From a bacterium 336/3 (GTDB lineage: Bacteria; Bacteroidota; Bacteroidia; Cytophagales; Thermonemataceae), in NCBI GenBank assembly GCA_001281695.1, contig LJIE01000001.1, forward strand, positions 2,246,586 through 2,310,585: a DNA stretch of 64,000 nt, in the 5' to 3' direction. The notes beneath the pieces are model-generated. The model was not told where the DNA came from. It worked only from the letters and a program-made list of their open reading frames with translations, and did no database searches. Below, in pieces: positions 1-9,408 of this stretch. Position 1 is the stretch's first letter; each line of letters opens with the position of its first letter. The position numbers and the translations under genes were made by a program.

Positions 1-515
1 ACACGCAAAAGATAACTTTTTGTTATTGAAAGCTTTACAATTTCCAGATTAAAAGCTTTAACAATATTTTCAAAATCTTCGATACTCATGGAATCATCAG
101 GCTTTACAATTATTTCATCACGTAATACCACGAAAGGACTTGTTTTTGACATGAAAGAGCCAAAAATGGGTGTTGCACTTAAGATATCGCTGTCTGTATT
201 CAGTAAAGCTAATTGTTTATCAAATGTTTGACAACTAAATGGAATATTCAATATTAATGCTACTTCATTAAAATTAATCTTTGTAGGAGGTATATTCAAT
301 GTGAAATTTGGGTATCTGCTTATGATTTCTGTTACTTCATCAAGTGTGATATTAGGTTTATTAAATTTTATCCATACTTCTCCTTTTTGTTCTGGTAGAA
401 AATACTCTTTGTCATCATAGAAGTAAAATCTTGGTTTACATAAAACAGAAGTCTCTTCCTTTTTACAAGCAATCAAACTAAAGCTAAGTGCAAGTAGTAC
501 TAGTATGATCTTCAT
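1..515 (-). CDS. Lipoprotein, N-terminal part (runs off left edge)
   Basis: Open frame of 171 codons from an ATG at 515, continuing past the left edge with no stop seen. The N-terminus is a lipoprotein signal: MKIILVLLALSFSL followed by lipobox IAC and a KKEE stretch, so it should be anchored in an outer or inner membrane leaflet facing the periplasm or outside. The mature part has a stretch near residues 130-170 (VVLRDEIIVKPDD, then a helix ending in LSITKSYLL) that resembles the inhibitory prodomain preceding some Bacteroidota subtilisin-like S8 proteases. This is an inference from a short stretch; the catalytic domain, if any, lies outside the window. Confidence 0.6.
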   Translation of the reverse strand, partial: MKIILVLLALSFSLIACKKEETSVLCKPRFYFYDDKEYFLPEQKGEVWIKFNKPNITLDEVTEIISRYPNFTLNIPPTKINFNEVALILNIPFSCQTFDKQLALLNTDSDILSATPIFGSFMSKTSPFVVLRDEIIVKPDDSMSIEDFENIVKAFNLEIVKLSITKSYLLR

Positions 516-560
516 AATTTAATATTGTTTATGGAAAATAGGCTAAATTTTGGTGAAAAA

Positions 561-594
561 TAATAAAAAAAGCATTAAGATTTTCTTAATGCTT
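561..594 (-). terminator. Rho-independent terminator of hisC
   Basis: Perfect 11-bp inverted repeat, arms 570-580 (AAGCATTAAGA) and 584-594 (TCTTAATGCTT), 3-nt loop. On the minus strand it is followed by a T-rich run (TTTTTTATTA). The hisC stop codon (586-588) lies inside the stem. Confidence 0.75.
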
Positions 595-1626
595 AGAGTA
601 TTTTTGTAGAGTTTGAATCAATATTTCATTTTCCTGATGAGTGCCTACACTAATTCGCAAACAGCCTTCAATCACCTTTACTCTGTTACGAACAATAATC
701 TTTTCTGAAAGCAGATAATCAAATATTTTCTGAGCCTCCTGCATTTTTACAAGTAAAAAATTGGCATCTGAAGGATATACTTTTTCTACAAATGGAAGAG
801 TATTTAGCTTATTCTCAAGATATTCTCTCTGAGTGATAATTTCTTTCACCATCTCATTTTTCTGAGCCTCTTTCTGCAAACTTTCTTGCACAAGTTCCTG
901 TGTAGTTTGGCTTATATTATAAGGTGGTTTAATTTTATTAAGAACAGCTATCAAATCTTTATGAGCAAATGCCATTCCCAAACGCAAAGCAGCAAGCCCC
1001 CAAGCCTTTGAGAAGGTTTGAATAATGACAAGACGTGGATATTTTTCCAGATGTTTTACCCATGAAGCCTCAGCACAGAAATCAATATAGGCTTCATCAA
1101 GCAAGGTAATACCCTGAAAATGATCTAAAATGTACTCAATATCTTCTTTTTTGAGCAAATTCCCACTTGGATTGTTGGGTGAACACAAAAATATAATTTT
1201 GGTGTTTGAATTGATAGTTTGTTTTAATTTTTCTAAATCTATCTGAAAATTAGCGTCTAAAGGCACTTTCTGAATTGGTACAGCATTGATATTGGCACTT
1301 ACCTCATACATACCATAAGTAGGAGGCATGATGATGATATTATCTTGATGAGGCTCACAAAATGCTCTAATCAGCAAATCAATGGCTTCATCACTGCCAT
1401 TTCCCAAGAAAATATTTTCCATTCCCACATTTTTAATAAGGGATAATTGGTATTTGATATGTTTCTGATGAGGGTCAGGATAACGATTATAAGGTTTGGA
1501 GGTAACAGAACCTAAAGGATTCTCGTTGGCATCTAAAAAAATGCCTTCAGAGCCACTGTATTCATCTCTGGCAGAAGAATAAGGGGCAAGCTCAATAATA
1601 TGAGGGCGAAGTAACTGGTTAAACAT
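586..1626 (-). CDS. hisC: Histidinol-phosphate aminotransferase
   Basis: 346 residues, normal length for the family. It is a PLP-dependent fold type I aminotransferase that converts imidazole acetol phosphate plus glutamate to histidinol phosphate in histidine synthesis, in the cytosol. Visible motifs: LDANENPLGS near residue 31, FLGNGSDEAID near 73, SPNNPSGN at 149-156, LLDEAY with the PLP-ring aspartate at D177, and SKAWGLAALRLG with the PLP lysine at K207; the substrate arginines follow near the C-terminus (NRVKVIEGCLRISVG). No other his gene is nearby, so it is separated from the rest of the pathway in this window; some HisC paralogues act on aromatic amino acids, which cannot be excluded. 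Start ATG at 1626 lies just after a dispersed palindrome. Confidence 0.9.
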   Translation of the reverse strand: MFNQLLRPHIIELAPYSSARDEYSGSEGIFLDANENPLGSVTSKPYNRYPDPHQKHIKYQLSLIKNVGMENIFLGNGSDEAIDLLIRAFCEPHQDNIIIMPPTYGMYEVSANINAVPIQKVPLDANFQIDLEKLKQTINSNTKIIFLCSPNNPSGNLLKKEDIEYILDHFQGITLLDEAYIDFCAEASWVKHLEKYPRLVIIQTFSKAWGLAALRLGMAFAHKDLIAVLNKIKPPYNISQTTQELVQESLQKEAQKNEMVKEIITQREYLENKLNTLPFVEKVYPSDANFLLVKMQEAQKIFDYLLSEKIIVRNRVKVIEGCLRISVGTHQENEILIQTLQKYSKH

Positions 1627-1643
1627 AAAATTTTGATGATATT

Positions 1644-1678
1644 TTGTAGAGGCGAATCATGATTCACTCCATCTACAA
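1644..1678. repeat. Degenerate dispersed palindrome (TTGTAGRGGC type)
   Basis: Imperfect palindrome in the 54-bp gap between lolD and hisC: outer arms TTGTAGA (1644-1650) and TCTACAA (1672-1678), inner perfect palindrome GAATCATGATTC (1654-1665). The left arm TTGTAGAGGC resembles the second palindrome at 19945-19970, so both may belong to one dispersed intergenic family. The right half here has diverged. Confidence 0.5.
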
Positions 1679-1680
1679 CC

Positions 1681-2337
1681 TTAATTGTTTACAATTGTTC
1701 CATCTTGGATGCGAATACTTCTATCAGCCATTTGTGATAGTGTAGGGCTATGGGTTACAATCACAAAAGTAGTATTAAATTGCTTACGAATATCAAAAAA
1801 AAGATGATGTAATTCTTCAGCGTTTTTAGAATCCAAGTTACCACTGGGTTCATCGGCAAAAACTACTTTAGGTTGATTGATAAGGGCTCTTGCCACAGCC
1901 ACTCTTTGGGCTTCACCACCCGAAAGTTCAGAAGGCAAATGTGTACCTCTGCCTTTTAACCCCAACGTATCTAAAAGATGTTCCGCTTTTTCATACACTT
2001 CTGGAGATTTTTTACCACCCAAAAGAGCAGGCAAGGCTACATTTTCGAGGGCTGTAAACTCAGGTAAAAGATTATGAAACTGAAATACAAACCCAATGTG
2101 TGTATTTCTGAAGTTGGCTAATTTTTTTTCAGAAAGTTCAAAAATAGATGTTCCTGCAATAGAAATATTACCAGAATCGGGTTTATCCAAACTGCCCAAA
2201 ATATGAAGCAAGGTGCTTTTTCCAGCACCTGATGCTCCAATAATCGAAACAATTTCTCCTTCGGTAATTTCTAAACTTAAATTTTTGAGCACTTGTAAAC
2301 TGCCATAGTTCTTACAAATATTGGTGGCTGTAATCAT
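1681..2337 (-). CDS. lolD: LolD-type ABC transporter ATP-binding protein
   Basis: 218 residues, complete. ATPase subunit of the MacB/LolD class, which powers LolCE-type permeases that release lipoproteins from the inner membrane or export peptides. Walker A GASGAGKS at 34-41, Q-loop [18 protein letters not shown] from about 83, signature LSGGE at 138-142, Walker B VVFADE at 158-163, D-loop NLDS and switch histidine H196. The [10 protein letters not shown] and SGNLDS wording is typical of LolD. No permease lies next to it; the upstream gene overlaps it by 4 bp (ATGA at 2334-2337), so translation is probably coupled. LolD is the likely assignment but other MacB-class partners are possible. Confidence 0.8.
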   Translation of the reverse strand: MITATNICKNYGSLQVLKNLSLEITEGEIVSIIGASGAGKSTLLHILGSLDKPDSGNISIAGTSIFELSEKKLANFRNTHIGFVFQFHNLLPEFTALENVALPALLGGKKSPEVYEKAEHLLDTLGLKGRGTHLPSELSGGEAQRVAVARALINQPKVVFADEPSGNLDSKNAEELHHLFFDIRKQFNTTFVIVTHSPTLSQMADRSIRIQDGTIVNN

Positions 2338-3764
2338 TTGATTTTGAAGAACTTTTCGTCAATTCTAATGTAGGAAGTAGGTGCAAAGCCTGTTCTTTTA
2401 AATGCAAGAGCCTTTTCCAAAAGAGCTTTGCCTTTGTCAGGTTTTTCACTCTTTCCTTGTGAACTCATCAGTTTAATAACTTTCACAAAAACAGCCGCAT
2501 ACAAGCAATTTTGCTTGCCTAATAATCTGATTTGTCTTTGAATACTACCCAAAAGCTGATTCAATAAGTCATTGTCTTCCATGATTGCATATTGAATGGC
2601 AAGAATAATCTTGATTTCTAACAATGCATAAGGGTATTTTTTCACAGAAACTTCATTGAGTAGGTTATTAATCCATTTTGAAGCTTCTTCGTACTTTTCT
2701 GCATAATAACATGATAGAGCTCTATAAGCTACATAACTCACATAGTTAGGCACATCATCCATATCTATCTCGAATTCTTGAAATAACATACCATTCTCAG
2801 TGTATAATTCATGTTGAATGCCCAAACGAAGGCTTCTTTCAAGCTTTGTAAACAAGAAACGAGCAGGGTAAGTATGGAGTGTATAATTTGACATCAATGC
2901 ACTTACAGAATCATTTACTTCATCAAAATAATCTTCTGCTTTTCTGTAAACTTTATAACGGTTGTAATATTCGAGCTTGAGATATTCAAATACAATTTTT
3001 AAATGATGATAAATTGTATCCATCTGATACATATCAAAAATCTGCTGAACCCTTGCTAAAATGTTTTCTATGGGTTCTTCGTCCATAGATTCGTTTTCTT
3101 CAACAAACAAACGATGAAAAATTCCTACACAACTCTGGTACACATAAAGTCTGTGTGAGTCATAAAGGTTTTTGACAGAAATGAGTTCTTTATTGATAAG
3201 TGTAATCTCTAATTTTTCCGTTTCATTGCTGGAAAATAAATAGCTGCCATATTTTCTGAAATAATCACTAATCAGAGATTCTACTTTATCCACAGAAAGC
3301 ATATAGGCAATATGCTTGTTGTAGAGTTGGGAATAAGTAAAGTATTCAGGAGTATGGGTATGTAACCTTTTAAGCGATTTATAAACAACAGTCAGTTCAT
3401 TGGATAAATCGTAGTCTAACAACTCTTTTTCTAATTTTTTGAGTGTAGCAATCACAATAGTCCTTTTCTTTGTAAAGAAAATTTCAGGAATATTGGCTAC
3501 TTTTTTTAATAAATCGGCTCTGGGGTTTTCAACTTGTTCTAAAAGATATTCTTCGATTTTTTGGTTGAGACGAGAACGAAGTGTATAATAAGCATTACTA
3601 TTAACTCCCAAATCTTTCATGATTTTAGAGTCGGAGGATTTCTCTTGATACATCATTTGTAGCAAAAGAGCTGACTTATCAGCACCGCTTTCCATCAAAT
3701 TGCTATAAAGAATTTCATAGTCTTGTTTAGAGAGCTGTTTGATTATACTTTTTAATTTTGCCAT
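2334..3764 (-). CDS. Conserved helical protein of unknown function, coupled to lolD
   Basis: 476 residues, no signal peptide and no membrane segment visible, rich in Lys, Leu, Tyr and Glu, with a mostly helical pattern that looks like TPR-like solenoid segments in the second half (for example [29 protein letters not shown] around residues 340-370). Likely cytosolic. I do not recognise a named domain. It is the first gene of a two-gene unit: its TGA overlaps the lolD ATG by 4 bp. The N-terminus ([30 protein letters not shown]) suggests an early helical bundle. Start ATG at 3764 is the only good candidate. Confidence 0.65.
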   Translation of the reverse strand: MAKLKSIIKQLSKQDYEILYSNLMESGADKSALLLQMMYQEKSSDSKIMKDLGVNSNAYYTLRSRLNQKIEEYLLEQVENPRADLLKKVANIPEIFFTKKRTIVIATLKKLEKELLDYDLSNELTVVYKSLKRLHTHTPEYFTYSQLYNKHIAYMLSVDKVESLISDYFRKYGSYLFSSNETEKLEITLINKELISVKNLYDSHRLYVYQSCVGIFHRLFVEENESMDEEPIENILARVQQIFDMYQMDTIYHHLKIVFEYLKLEYYNRYKVYRKAEDYFDEVNDSVSALMSNYTLHTYPARFLFTKLERSLRLGIQHELYTENGMLFQEFEIDMDDVPNYVSYVAYRALSCYYAEKYEEASKWINNLLNEVSVKKYPYALLEIKIILAIQYAIMEDNDLLNQLLGSIQRQIRLLGKQNCLYAAVFVKVIKLMSSQGKSEKPDKGKALLEKALAFKRTGFAPTSYIRIDEKFFKIK

Positions 3765-4100
3765 TTTAACAAACGCTTATGATTTAAGGCTTATTGAGCT
3801 TTGTATGAAAGACAATAGAATCCTATATGGAAATATTTTGACAAATTTTATCAAAAAATAAAAATAACTTTAAAAACTTACTTTTAGCAAATAGCTTTAA
3901 ATAACACCTTATGACACAATGTTAATAAAAATGTTTTAAAAAATCAAAAAAAATTACCTGAAAATTACATGAAATATTTTTTTTGAATAATGAAAACTTT
4001 CAGATTTATAAAAGTTTATAAAAGGTGATACAGACATTTTTTTGCATACCATAAATAAAAACTATAACTTGGCATGATTTTTAAAAGTTAAGATGTTTTT
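3765..4100. other. Intergenic region between divergent genes
   Basis: 336 bp of very AT-rich sequence between the start at 3764 (minus) and pnp (plus). Apart from a candidate pnp promoter at 4041-4072 I see no gene, repeat or RNA structure in it. A short out-of-frame ATG at 4093 reads ATG TTT TTA TGA across the pnp start. Confidence 0.6.
4041..4072 (+). promoter_or_regulatory. Candidate Bacteroidota promoter of pnp
   Basis: TTTG at 4041-4044, exactly 20 nt, then TAACTTGG at 4065-4072, close to the Bacteroidota form TTTG-N19/20-TAnnTTTG. A transcript would start about 4079, roughly 20 nt before the pnp ATG. Confidence 0.45.
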
Positions 4101-6269
4101 ATGATTCCAAATCCGATTGTCCAAAAAATTACATTGAGTGATGGACGCGAAATTACAATTGAAACTGGTAAGTTAGCCAAGCAAGCTCATGGCTCTGTAG
4201 TAGTAAGAATGGGTAACACAATGCTTTTAGCTACTGTTGTTTCCAACGAAAAAGCTGCTGAAAACCCTTCTTTCTTTCCTCTTTCTGTAGATTATCAAGA
4301 AAAATTTGCTGCTGCGGGTAGAATACCTGGGGGCTTTAATAAAAGAGAAGGAAAACTTTCTGACCAAGAAGTATTAATCAGTCGTTTGGTAGATAGAGCC
4401 ATGCGTCCTTTGTTCTCTGACGATTATTACAATGATACACAAATCAACATATTTTTAATTTCTCACGACCCTGAAGTAATGCCCGATGCCTTAGCTGGAC
4501 TTGCTGCTTCGGCTGCTGTGATGGTTTCGGATGTGCCGTTTAATGGACCCATGGCTGAAGTTCGTGTAGCGAAAGTAGATGGAAAACTCATCATCAATCC
4601 TACACCCGAACAAATGGCTAAATCTACTTTAGACATGATGATTGGAGCATCTGAAAAAGATATAGTGATGGTAGAAGGGGAGATGATGGAAATTTCGGAA
4701 CAAGAGATGTTAGAGGCACTCCAATTAGCTCATCAAGAAATAAAACTTTTGTGTGCTGCTCAAAAAGAACTAGAAGCCAAAGCTGGAAAAACAGAAAAGC
4801 GTGTCATTAAGTTTAAAGAAGACAAAGAATTAGAAGAAAAAATTTGGAATGAGTACTATTCAAAAATGTACGAAGTAGCCAAACTCCTCCAAGATAACAA
4901 AGACCTTCGTAAAAAATCCTTCAAAGCTGTAGAAGACGAATTCTACAACTCCCTTCCTGAAGATCATAACATAGATTTATACCTTGCCAATAAATATTTA
5001 CACGATATCCAAAAGGCAGCTGCTCGTAATTTAGCTCTTGATGAGAAAGTTCGTTTGGATGGTAGAAAAGCTGACGAAATACGTCCAATTTGGTGTGAAA
5101 TAGACTATTTGCCTATGGCTCATGGTTCGGCTCTTTTTACAAGAGGTGAAACACAGTCGCTTACTACGGTAACTTTAGGAACAAAATTGGATGAGAAAAT
5201 GATAGACCTTACTACTCAAAAAGGTTTTGAACGTTTTCTTTTACATTATAATTTCCCTTCGTTCTCTACAGGTGAAATAAAGCCCAACAGAGGACCAGGC
5301 AGACGTGAAATAGGACATGGAAACTTGGCTCAAAGAGGTCTGAAAATGGTATTGCCTCCAGAATCTGAAAATCCTTATGTATTGCGTGTAGTATCTGATA
5401 TTTTAGAATCGAATGGTTCTTCTTCTATGGCTACTGTATGTGCTGGTACACTTGCTCTCATGGATGCAGGGGTGCAAATTAAAGCTCCTGTAGCGGGTAT
5501 TGCAATGGGCATGATTTCTGACTCAAAAACAGGTAAATACATTGTTCTTTCAGATATTTTAGGTGATGAAGACCATTTGGGAGATATGGATTTTAAAGTG
5601 GTGGGTACTGAAAATGGTATCACAGCTTGCCAAATGGATATCAAAGTAGATGGACTTTCTTTTGAAGTACTTGCACAAGCTTTAGACCAAGCTCGCCAAG
5701 GAAGATTGCATATTTTAGGTATCATGAAACAAGCCATCGAAAAACCTAAAACCGAAATGAAATCTCATGCACCACGTATTGAGGTGATTAGAATAGAAAA
5801 AGACCAAATTGGAGCTATTATTGGTCCAGGTGGTAAAGTTATTCAGGAAATTCAAAAAATGAGTGGAGCTACCATTGTGATTGAAGAAAAAGAAGATGGT
5901 GGGTATGTTAATATTTTTGCTACCAATGGCGAATCGTTAGAGATAGCGAAAAATCGAGTAAAAGGTATAGTTGCTGTTCCTGAAATTGGAGAAATCTATA
6001 CAGGAAAGGTAAAAAATATCCAACCTTTTGGTGCTTTTGTTGAGTTTATGCCTAACAAAGATGGTTTACTTCATATTTCTGAAATCAAATGGGAAAGATT
6101 GGAAAAAATGGACGGAGTACTCGAAATAGGAGAAGAAGTGACAGTAAAACTGATTGAAGTTGATAAAAAAACAGGCAAATACAAACTTTCTCGTAAGGCA
6201 TTGTTACCCAAGCCTGAAAAGAAAGAAAAAGAGCCTACTCCCAATGAAGGTAGTGCAGAAAATAAATAA
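4101..6269 (+). CDS. pnp: Polyribonucleotide nucleotidyltransferase (PNPase)
   Basis: 722 residues, full length for the family. Phosphorolytic 3'-5' exoribonuclease that degrades mRNA to nucleoside diphosphates in the cytosol, acting as a trimer. Two RNase PH domains are visible: the first from about residue 10 ([21 protein letters not shown]) and the second from about 320 ([22 protein letters not shown]) with the phosphate-binding [19 protein letters not shown] region near 440. These are followed by a KH domain at about 560-620 ([13 protein letters not shown]) and an S1 domain at about 630-700 ([17 protein letters not shown]). The tail is charged and Lys/Glu rich. rpsO, a common neighbour of pnp, is absent here. 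Confidence 0.97.
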   Translation: MIPNPIVQKITLSDGREITIETGKLAKQAHGSVVVRMGNTMLLATVVSNEKAAENPSFFPLSVDYQEKFAAAGRIPGGFNKREGKLSDQEVLISRLVDRAMRPLFSDDYYNDTQINIFLISHDPEVMPDALAGLAASAAVMVSDVPFNGPMAEVRVAKVDGKLIINPTPEQMAKSTLDMMIGASEKDIVMVEGEMMEISEQEMLEALQLAHQEIKLLCAAQKELEAKAGKTEKRVIKFKEDKELEEKIWNEYYSKMYEVAKLLQDNKDLRKKSFKAVEDEFYNSLPEDHNIDLYLANKYLHDIQKAAARNLALDEKVRLDGRKADEIRPIWCEIDYLPMAHGSALFTRGETQSLTTVTLGTKLDEKMIDLTTQKGFERFLLHYNFPSFSTGEIKPNRGPGRREIGHGNLAQRGLKMVLPPESENPYVLRVVSDILESNGSSSMATVCAGTLALMDAGVQIKAPVAGIAMGMISDSKTGKYIVLSDILGDEDHLGDMDFKVVGTENGITACQMDIKVDGLSFEVLAQALDQARQGRLHILGIMKQAIEKPKTEMKSHAPRIEVIRIEKDQIGAIIGPGGKVIQEIQKMSGATIVIEEKEDGGYVNIFATNGESLEIAKNRVKGIVAVPEIGEIYTGKVKNIQPFGAFVEFMPNKDGLLHISEIKWERLEKMDGVLEIGEEVTVKLIEVDKKTGKYKLSRKALLPKPEKKEKEPTPNEGSAENK

Positions 6270-6276
6270 CGAAGTA

Positions 6277-6310
6277 AAATCCCTATCAATCGATAGGGAT
6301 TTGTTTTTTA
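6277..6310 (+). terminator. Terminator of pnp
   Basis: Perfect 11-bp stem AAATCCCTATC (6277-6287) / GATAGGGATTT (6292-6302), AATC loop, followed by TTGTTTTTTA. It sits between the convergent ends of pnp and the SbtA-like gene. Confidence 0.85.
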
Positions 6311-6319
6311 TAAAAAAAA

Positions 6320-7285
6320 TTAATAATTGCTTGCAATCCAAAAATACAAGGGCATTCCAATAGTAATATTAACAGGAAAGGTAATGGCTAATGTCATAGG
6401 TAAAAATAAACCAGGGTTGGCTTTGGGTACAGCTATTTTCATGGCAGCAGGTACAGCAATATAAGAAGCACTGGCTGCAAGTACTCCAAACATAAAACGA
6501 TTACTAATATCGTCTGTGATAGCGGAACTAATCAGGCTGATTACCACACCATTAAACAAAGGAACAACAATAGCGAATATCAACGGAAAAATACCATTTG
6601 ACATAAAACTATTCAGATTTCTTCCACTTGCTATCCCCATATCCAATAGAAATATAGCTAAAAAACCTTTGAATATATCTGTGGTAAAAGGTTTGATACC
6701 TTCTGCATGCTTTTGGCTTGCTATGAAGCCTATAACAAGGCTTCCTAATATTAGAAGTACACTACCATTTGTAAACGAGTGCTTGAGAGCATGTCTTTTC
6801 TTTATCTTTTCAACATCATTGCCTTTATAAAATATTGAAATAAGGATAAGCCCCACAATAATAGCAGGAGACTCCATCAGAGCCATGATAGCCACCATGT
6901 GTCCATGTACAGACATTTGTTGCGATTCTAAATAATTTGTTGCTGTTACAAATGTTACAGCACTTACAGAACCATAGGCTGCGGCAACTGCCCCTGCATC
7001 AAAAACACTCAATTTGCGTTTTAAAATAAAGAATGTATAAGTAGCCACACCTGCTGAAAGGGCTATTCCAAAAAGCATAGACCACATAATTTCAAGAGTA
7101 AAATGCTCATGAGCTAATTCTTGTCCACCTTTGAAGCCTATGCAAAAAAGAAGATACAACGAAATAAATTTTGAAGAGTTAGGAGGGATTTCTAAGTCAC
7201 TTTTTACATAAACAGCTACAATTCCTAAAACAAAAAATAAAAGAGCTGGATTTGTTAAATTTTCTATGAGAAGGTCGAAATTCAT
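6320..7285 (-). CDS. SbtA-like sodium-dependent bicarbonate transporter
   Basis: 321 residues, about ten hydrophobic segments. It belongs to the family of SbtA (formerly DUF897), inner-membrane Na+/HCO3- symporters. Recognisable family features are the paired repeats with LYLLFCIGFKGG near residue 44, GSVSAVTFVTA near 105, FLLDMGIASGR near 210, and the C-terminal ASASYIAVPAAMKIAVPKAN followed by ITFPVNITIGMPLY. It is divergent from a LysR regulator, an arrangement typical of CmpR/RbcR control of inorganic-carbon transport in phototrophs, here in a presumed heterotroph. The real substrate could be bicarbonate for anaplerosis or another anion; the family call is firm, the substrate less so. No SbtB-type PII protein is adjacent. 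Confidence 0.8.
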   Translation of the reverse strand: MNFDLLIENLTNPALLFFVLGIVAVYVKSDLEIPPNSSKFISLYLLFCIGFKGGQELAHEHFTLEIMWSMLFGIALSAGVATYTFFILKRKLSVFDAGAVAAAYGSVSAVTFVTATNYLESQQMSVHGHMVAIMALMESPAIIVGLILISIFYKGNDVEKIKKRHALKHSFTNGSVLLILGSLVIGFIASQKHAEGIKPFTTDIFKGFLAIFLLDMGIASGRNLNSFMSNGIFPLIFAIVVPLFNGVVISLISSAITDDISNRFMFGVLAASASYIAVPAAMKIAVPKANPGLFLPMTLAITFPVNITIGMPLYFWIASNY

Positions 7286-7380
7286 AAATTTTGATAAATA
7301 AATTTTTGTTGCTGCAAAACTCTGATATTTTTTTTATAACTTTTTATTTATATTTGAAATGTTGATTATAAAATTTATTT

Positions 7381-8304
7381 ATGAACTATACATTGAATCA
7401 ACTAAAAATTTTCTTAAAAGTAGCTGAATACAAAAGTGTTACGAAAGCTGCTCAAGAATTGCATCTTACACAACCTGCAGTTTCTATTCAACTCAAAAAC
7501 TTTCAAGACCAATTTGATATACCACTTACAGAAACGATAGGGCGAAAGATATTTATTACAGATTTTGGGAAAGAAATAGCCGAAGCTGCCAAGAATATCC
7601 TCAACGAAGTAACTACAATCAATCATAAAACGCTTGCCTACAAAGGACAAATTACAGGGAGACTTACTATTTCGGTGGTTTCAACAGGCAAATACGTCAT
7701 GCCTTATTTTCTTACAGATTTCCTAAAAAAATATCAGGGTGTAGAGCTTGTCATGGATGTAACCAACAAAGCACAAGTGATAGAAAGTCTTGAAGAAAAT
7801 GAAGTAGATTTCTCTTTGGTTTCTATTCTGCCCGAAAATATGGCTTTACATAAGATAGAACTTTTAGAAAATAAATTGTTTTTAGTTGGAAATGGAGAAA
7901 CGCAAATCAAAGAAGAATTAGAGCTTTTTGCTATCTTGGAGCATATACCTCTCATTTATAGAGAAAATGGTTCAGGGACAAGACTCACAATGGAACGCTT
8001 CATGATGAATCATCAGGTAAAAAGTTATAAAAAAATAGAATTAACAAGTAATGAGGCTGTTAAACAAGCAATTTTGGCAGGATTAGGCGTTTCAATTATG
8101 CCCATTATTGGTATCAAAAACGAACTTTTATCAGGAGAACTCAAGATTATACCCATCAAAGGCTTACCCATTCAAACTACATGGGATTTGATTTGGCTCA
8201 AAAGAAAAAAATTATCACCTGTTGCAGAAATGTTTACAAAATATTTGCAAGAACAAAAATCTAAAATTGTTCAGAAATACTTTAATTTTGAGATGTTTAA
8301 GTGA
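7381..8304 (+). CDS. LysR-family transcriptional regulator (CmpR/RbcR-like)
   Basis: 307 residues, standard LTTR length. N-terminal winged helix-turn-helix at about 1-60 (LNQLKIFLKVAEYKSVTKAAQELHLTQPAVS pattern) and a periplasmic-binding-like effector domain from about 90 to 300, with GSGTRLTMERF near 200 as in the CmpR/RbcR/CysB-like group. It is divergent from the SbtA-like transporter with 95 bp between starts, so it probably regulates that gene and itself. A TATATTTG at 7349-7356 looks like its -7 element, but no -33 TTG is found at 20 nt. Its 3' end meets a convergent lipoprotein gene only 4 bp away. Confidence 0.88.
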   Translation: MNYTLNQLKIFLKVAEYKSVTKAAQELHLTQPAVSIQLKNFQDQFDIPLTETIGRKIFITDFGKEIAEAAKNILNEVTTINHKTLAYKGQITGRLTISVVSTGKYVMPYFLTDFLKKYQGVELVMDVTNKAQVIESLEENEVDFSLVSILPENMALHKIELLENKLFLVGNGETQIKEELELFAILEHIPLIYRENGSGTRLTMERFMMNHQVKSYKKIELTSNEAVKQAILAGLGVSIMPIIGIKNELLSGELKIIPIKGLPIQTTWDLIWLKRKKLSPVAEMFTKYLQEQKSKIVQKYFNFEMFK

Positions 8305-8308
8305 AAAA

Positions 8309-8914
8309 CTAAACTCGTTGCCAAGTTTCGCCATTAACTGTAAACTGAATAATTCCCCATGTTTTTGAATAATAATAATCAGACGTTTTATATACATTTT
8401 GATAAGTAAAACCATTCACATCCAATTGATTATAAAAAATAATAGAATAATCAGGAGAAATAGGTTGAGCATTTACAAATGTACTTTGATTTTTATTGAT
8501 GTAACCAATTGGGTATGAGGGATAAGTTGAGGAATTGGAAAAAGTAATATATATCAAAGCTCTTGATTCCATTGTATAGCTTGAAGATGCTTCATATTTC
8601 AAAATAATTCTCTTTTGCTCAGAATTAGCCATTTCTATAGTAATCATTTCTTGTTGGCGTGGGTCAATCAAACATCCCCATTTATCAGTTCCTCTATTGC
8701 TTCTAAGTGTCTTTTTTTCTGCCTTGATTACACTGTACGTTTTAACTTCTCCTGTTTTAGTACTTTTAAAGGAGTATATTTGATTCAAATCATAAATCTG
8801 CCACTCATAATCTTGTTGACTGAATAGATGTTTTTCTACTCTTTCATCACATTTATAGCATGCCACAGCCCAAAAAAGTGAGCTAATCAATAAAATATAA
8901 ATAACTTTTTTCAT
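8309..8914 (-). CDS. Putative lipoprotein, unknown function
   Basis: 201 residues. The N-terminus MKKVIYILLISSLFW followed by AVAC is a lipoprotein signal peptide with the lipid-modified cysteine near residue 19. The mature part is beta-rich with many Tyr, Ser and Thr and ends in WGIIQFTVNGETWQRV; no domain is recognised. It is expected to be an envelope lipoprotein. Convergent with the LysR gene, with only 4 bp between stops and no visible terminator. On the minus strand a TAAATTTG upstream of the start could be a -7 element but lacks a matching -33. Confidence 0.65.
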   Translation of the reverse strand: MKKVIYILLISSLFWAVACYKCDERVEKHLFSQQDYEWQIYDLNQIYSFKSTKTGEVKTYSVIKAEKKTLRSNRGTDKWGCLIDPRQQEMITIEMANSEQKRIILKYEASSSYTMESRALIYITFSNSSTYPSYPIGYINKNQSTFVNAQPISPDYSIIFYNQLDVNGFTYQNVYKTSDYYYSKTWGIIQFTVNGETWQRV

Positions 8915-8980
8915 AGAATGTTTTGTCTTGTATATTTAGGCAATACAAATTTATAAATTTTTATAAAAAAATAAAAACCT

Positions 8981-9400
8981 ATGAATCGCCCTCAAGACTG
9001 GCAATTTGACTATGCCAGCGAAAATGATATGTATGTTACAGAATTCTCTACAGAAGAATTAGAAAACTATTTAAATAAGCCTTATCCTAAAGATAAAATA
9101 TGTTTGTATTGCGTTCTTTTTCATAAAGATACAGAGAAAAAAGTAACTGTTTTTGGAGCAAACAATCAGTTTGTGGTAGAGTGTTGGATAAACAAAAATG
9201 CTGTATTCCAAAGAAAAGACACAGACACAAGCAAAAAAGCCACTATTTATAATTATCCCAATACAGGAGAAAGCTTAGAAGTATTGGAAGGTGAAGTGAT
9301 GGATTTCGAGAATGTTAAAAAAATTGTAACATATTTTTATAAACAAATGAAACCACATCCTGATTATAGTGTTGTTAAAAAATCGTATATTTACAAGTAA
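8981..9400 (+). CDS. Small unknown protein upstream of nuoB
   Basis: 139 residues, no signal peptide or membrane segment, acidic start ([26 protein letters not shown]) and lysine-rich end. I do not recognise it. The stop is only 8 bp from the nuoB start on the same strand, so the two are very probably co-transcribed. It contains [20 protein letters not shown], which reads like a beta hairpin, giving an alpha/beta appearance similar in size to single-domain immunity or chaperone proteins; that is only an impression. Confidence 0.6.
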   Translation: MNRPQDWQFDYASENDMYVTEFSTEELENYLNKPYPKDKICLYCVLFHKDTEKKVTVFGANNQFVVECWINKNAVFQRKDTDTSKKATIYNYPNTGESLEVLEGEVMDFENVKKIVTYFYKQMKPHPDYSVVKKSYIYK

Positions 9401-9408
9401 AAAGTATC

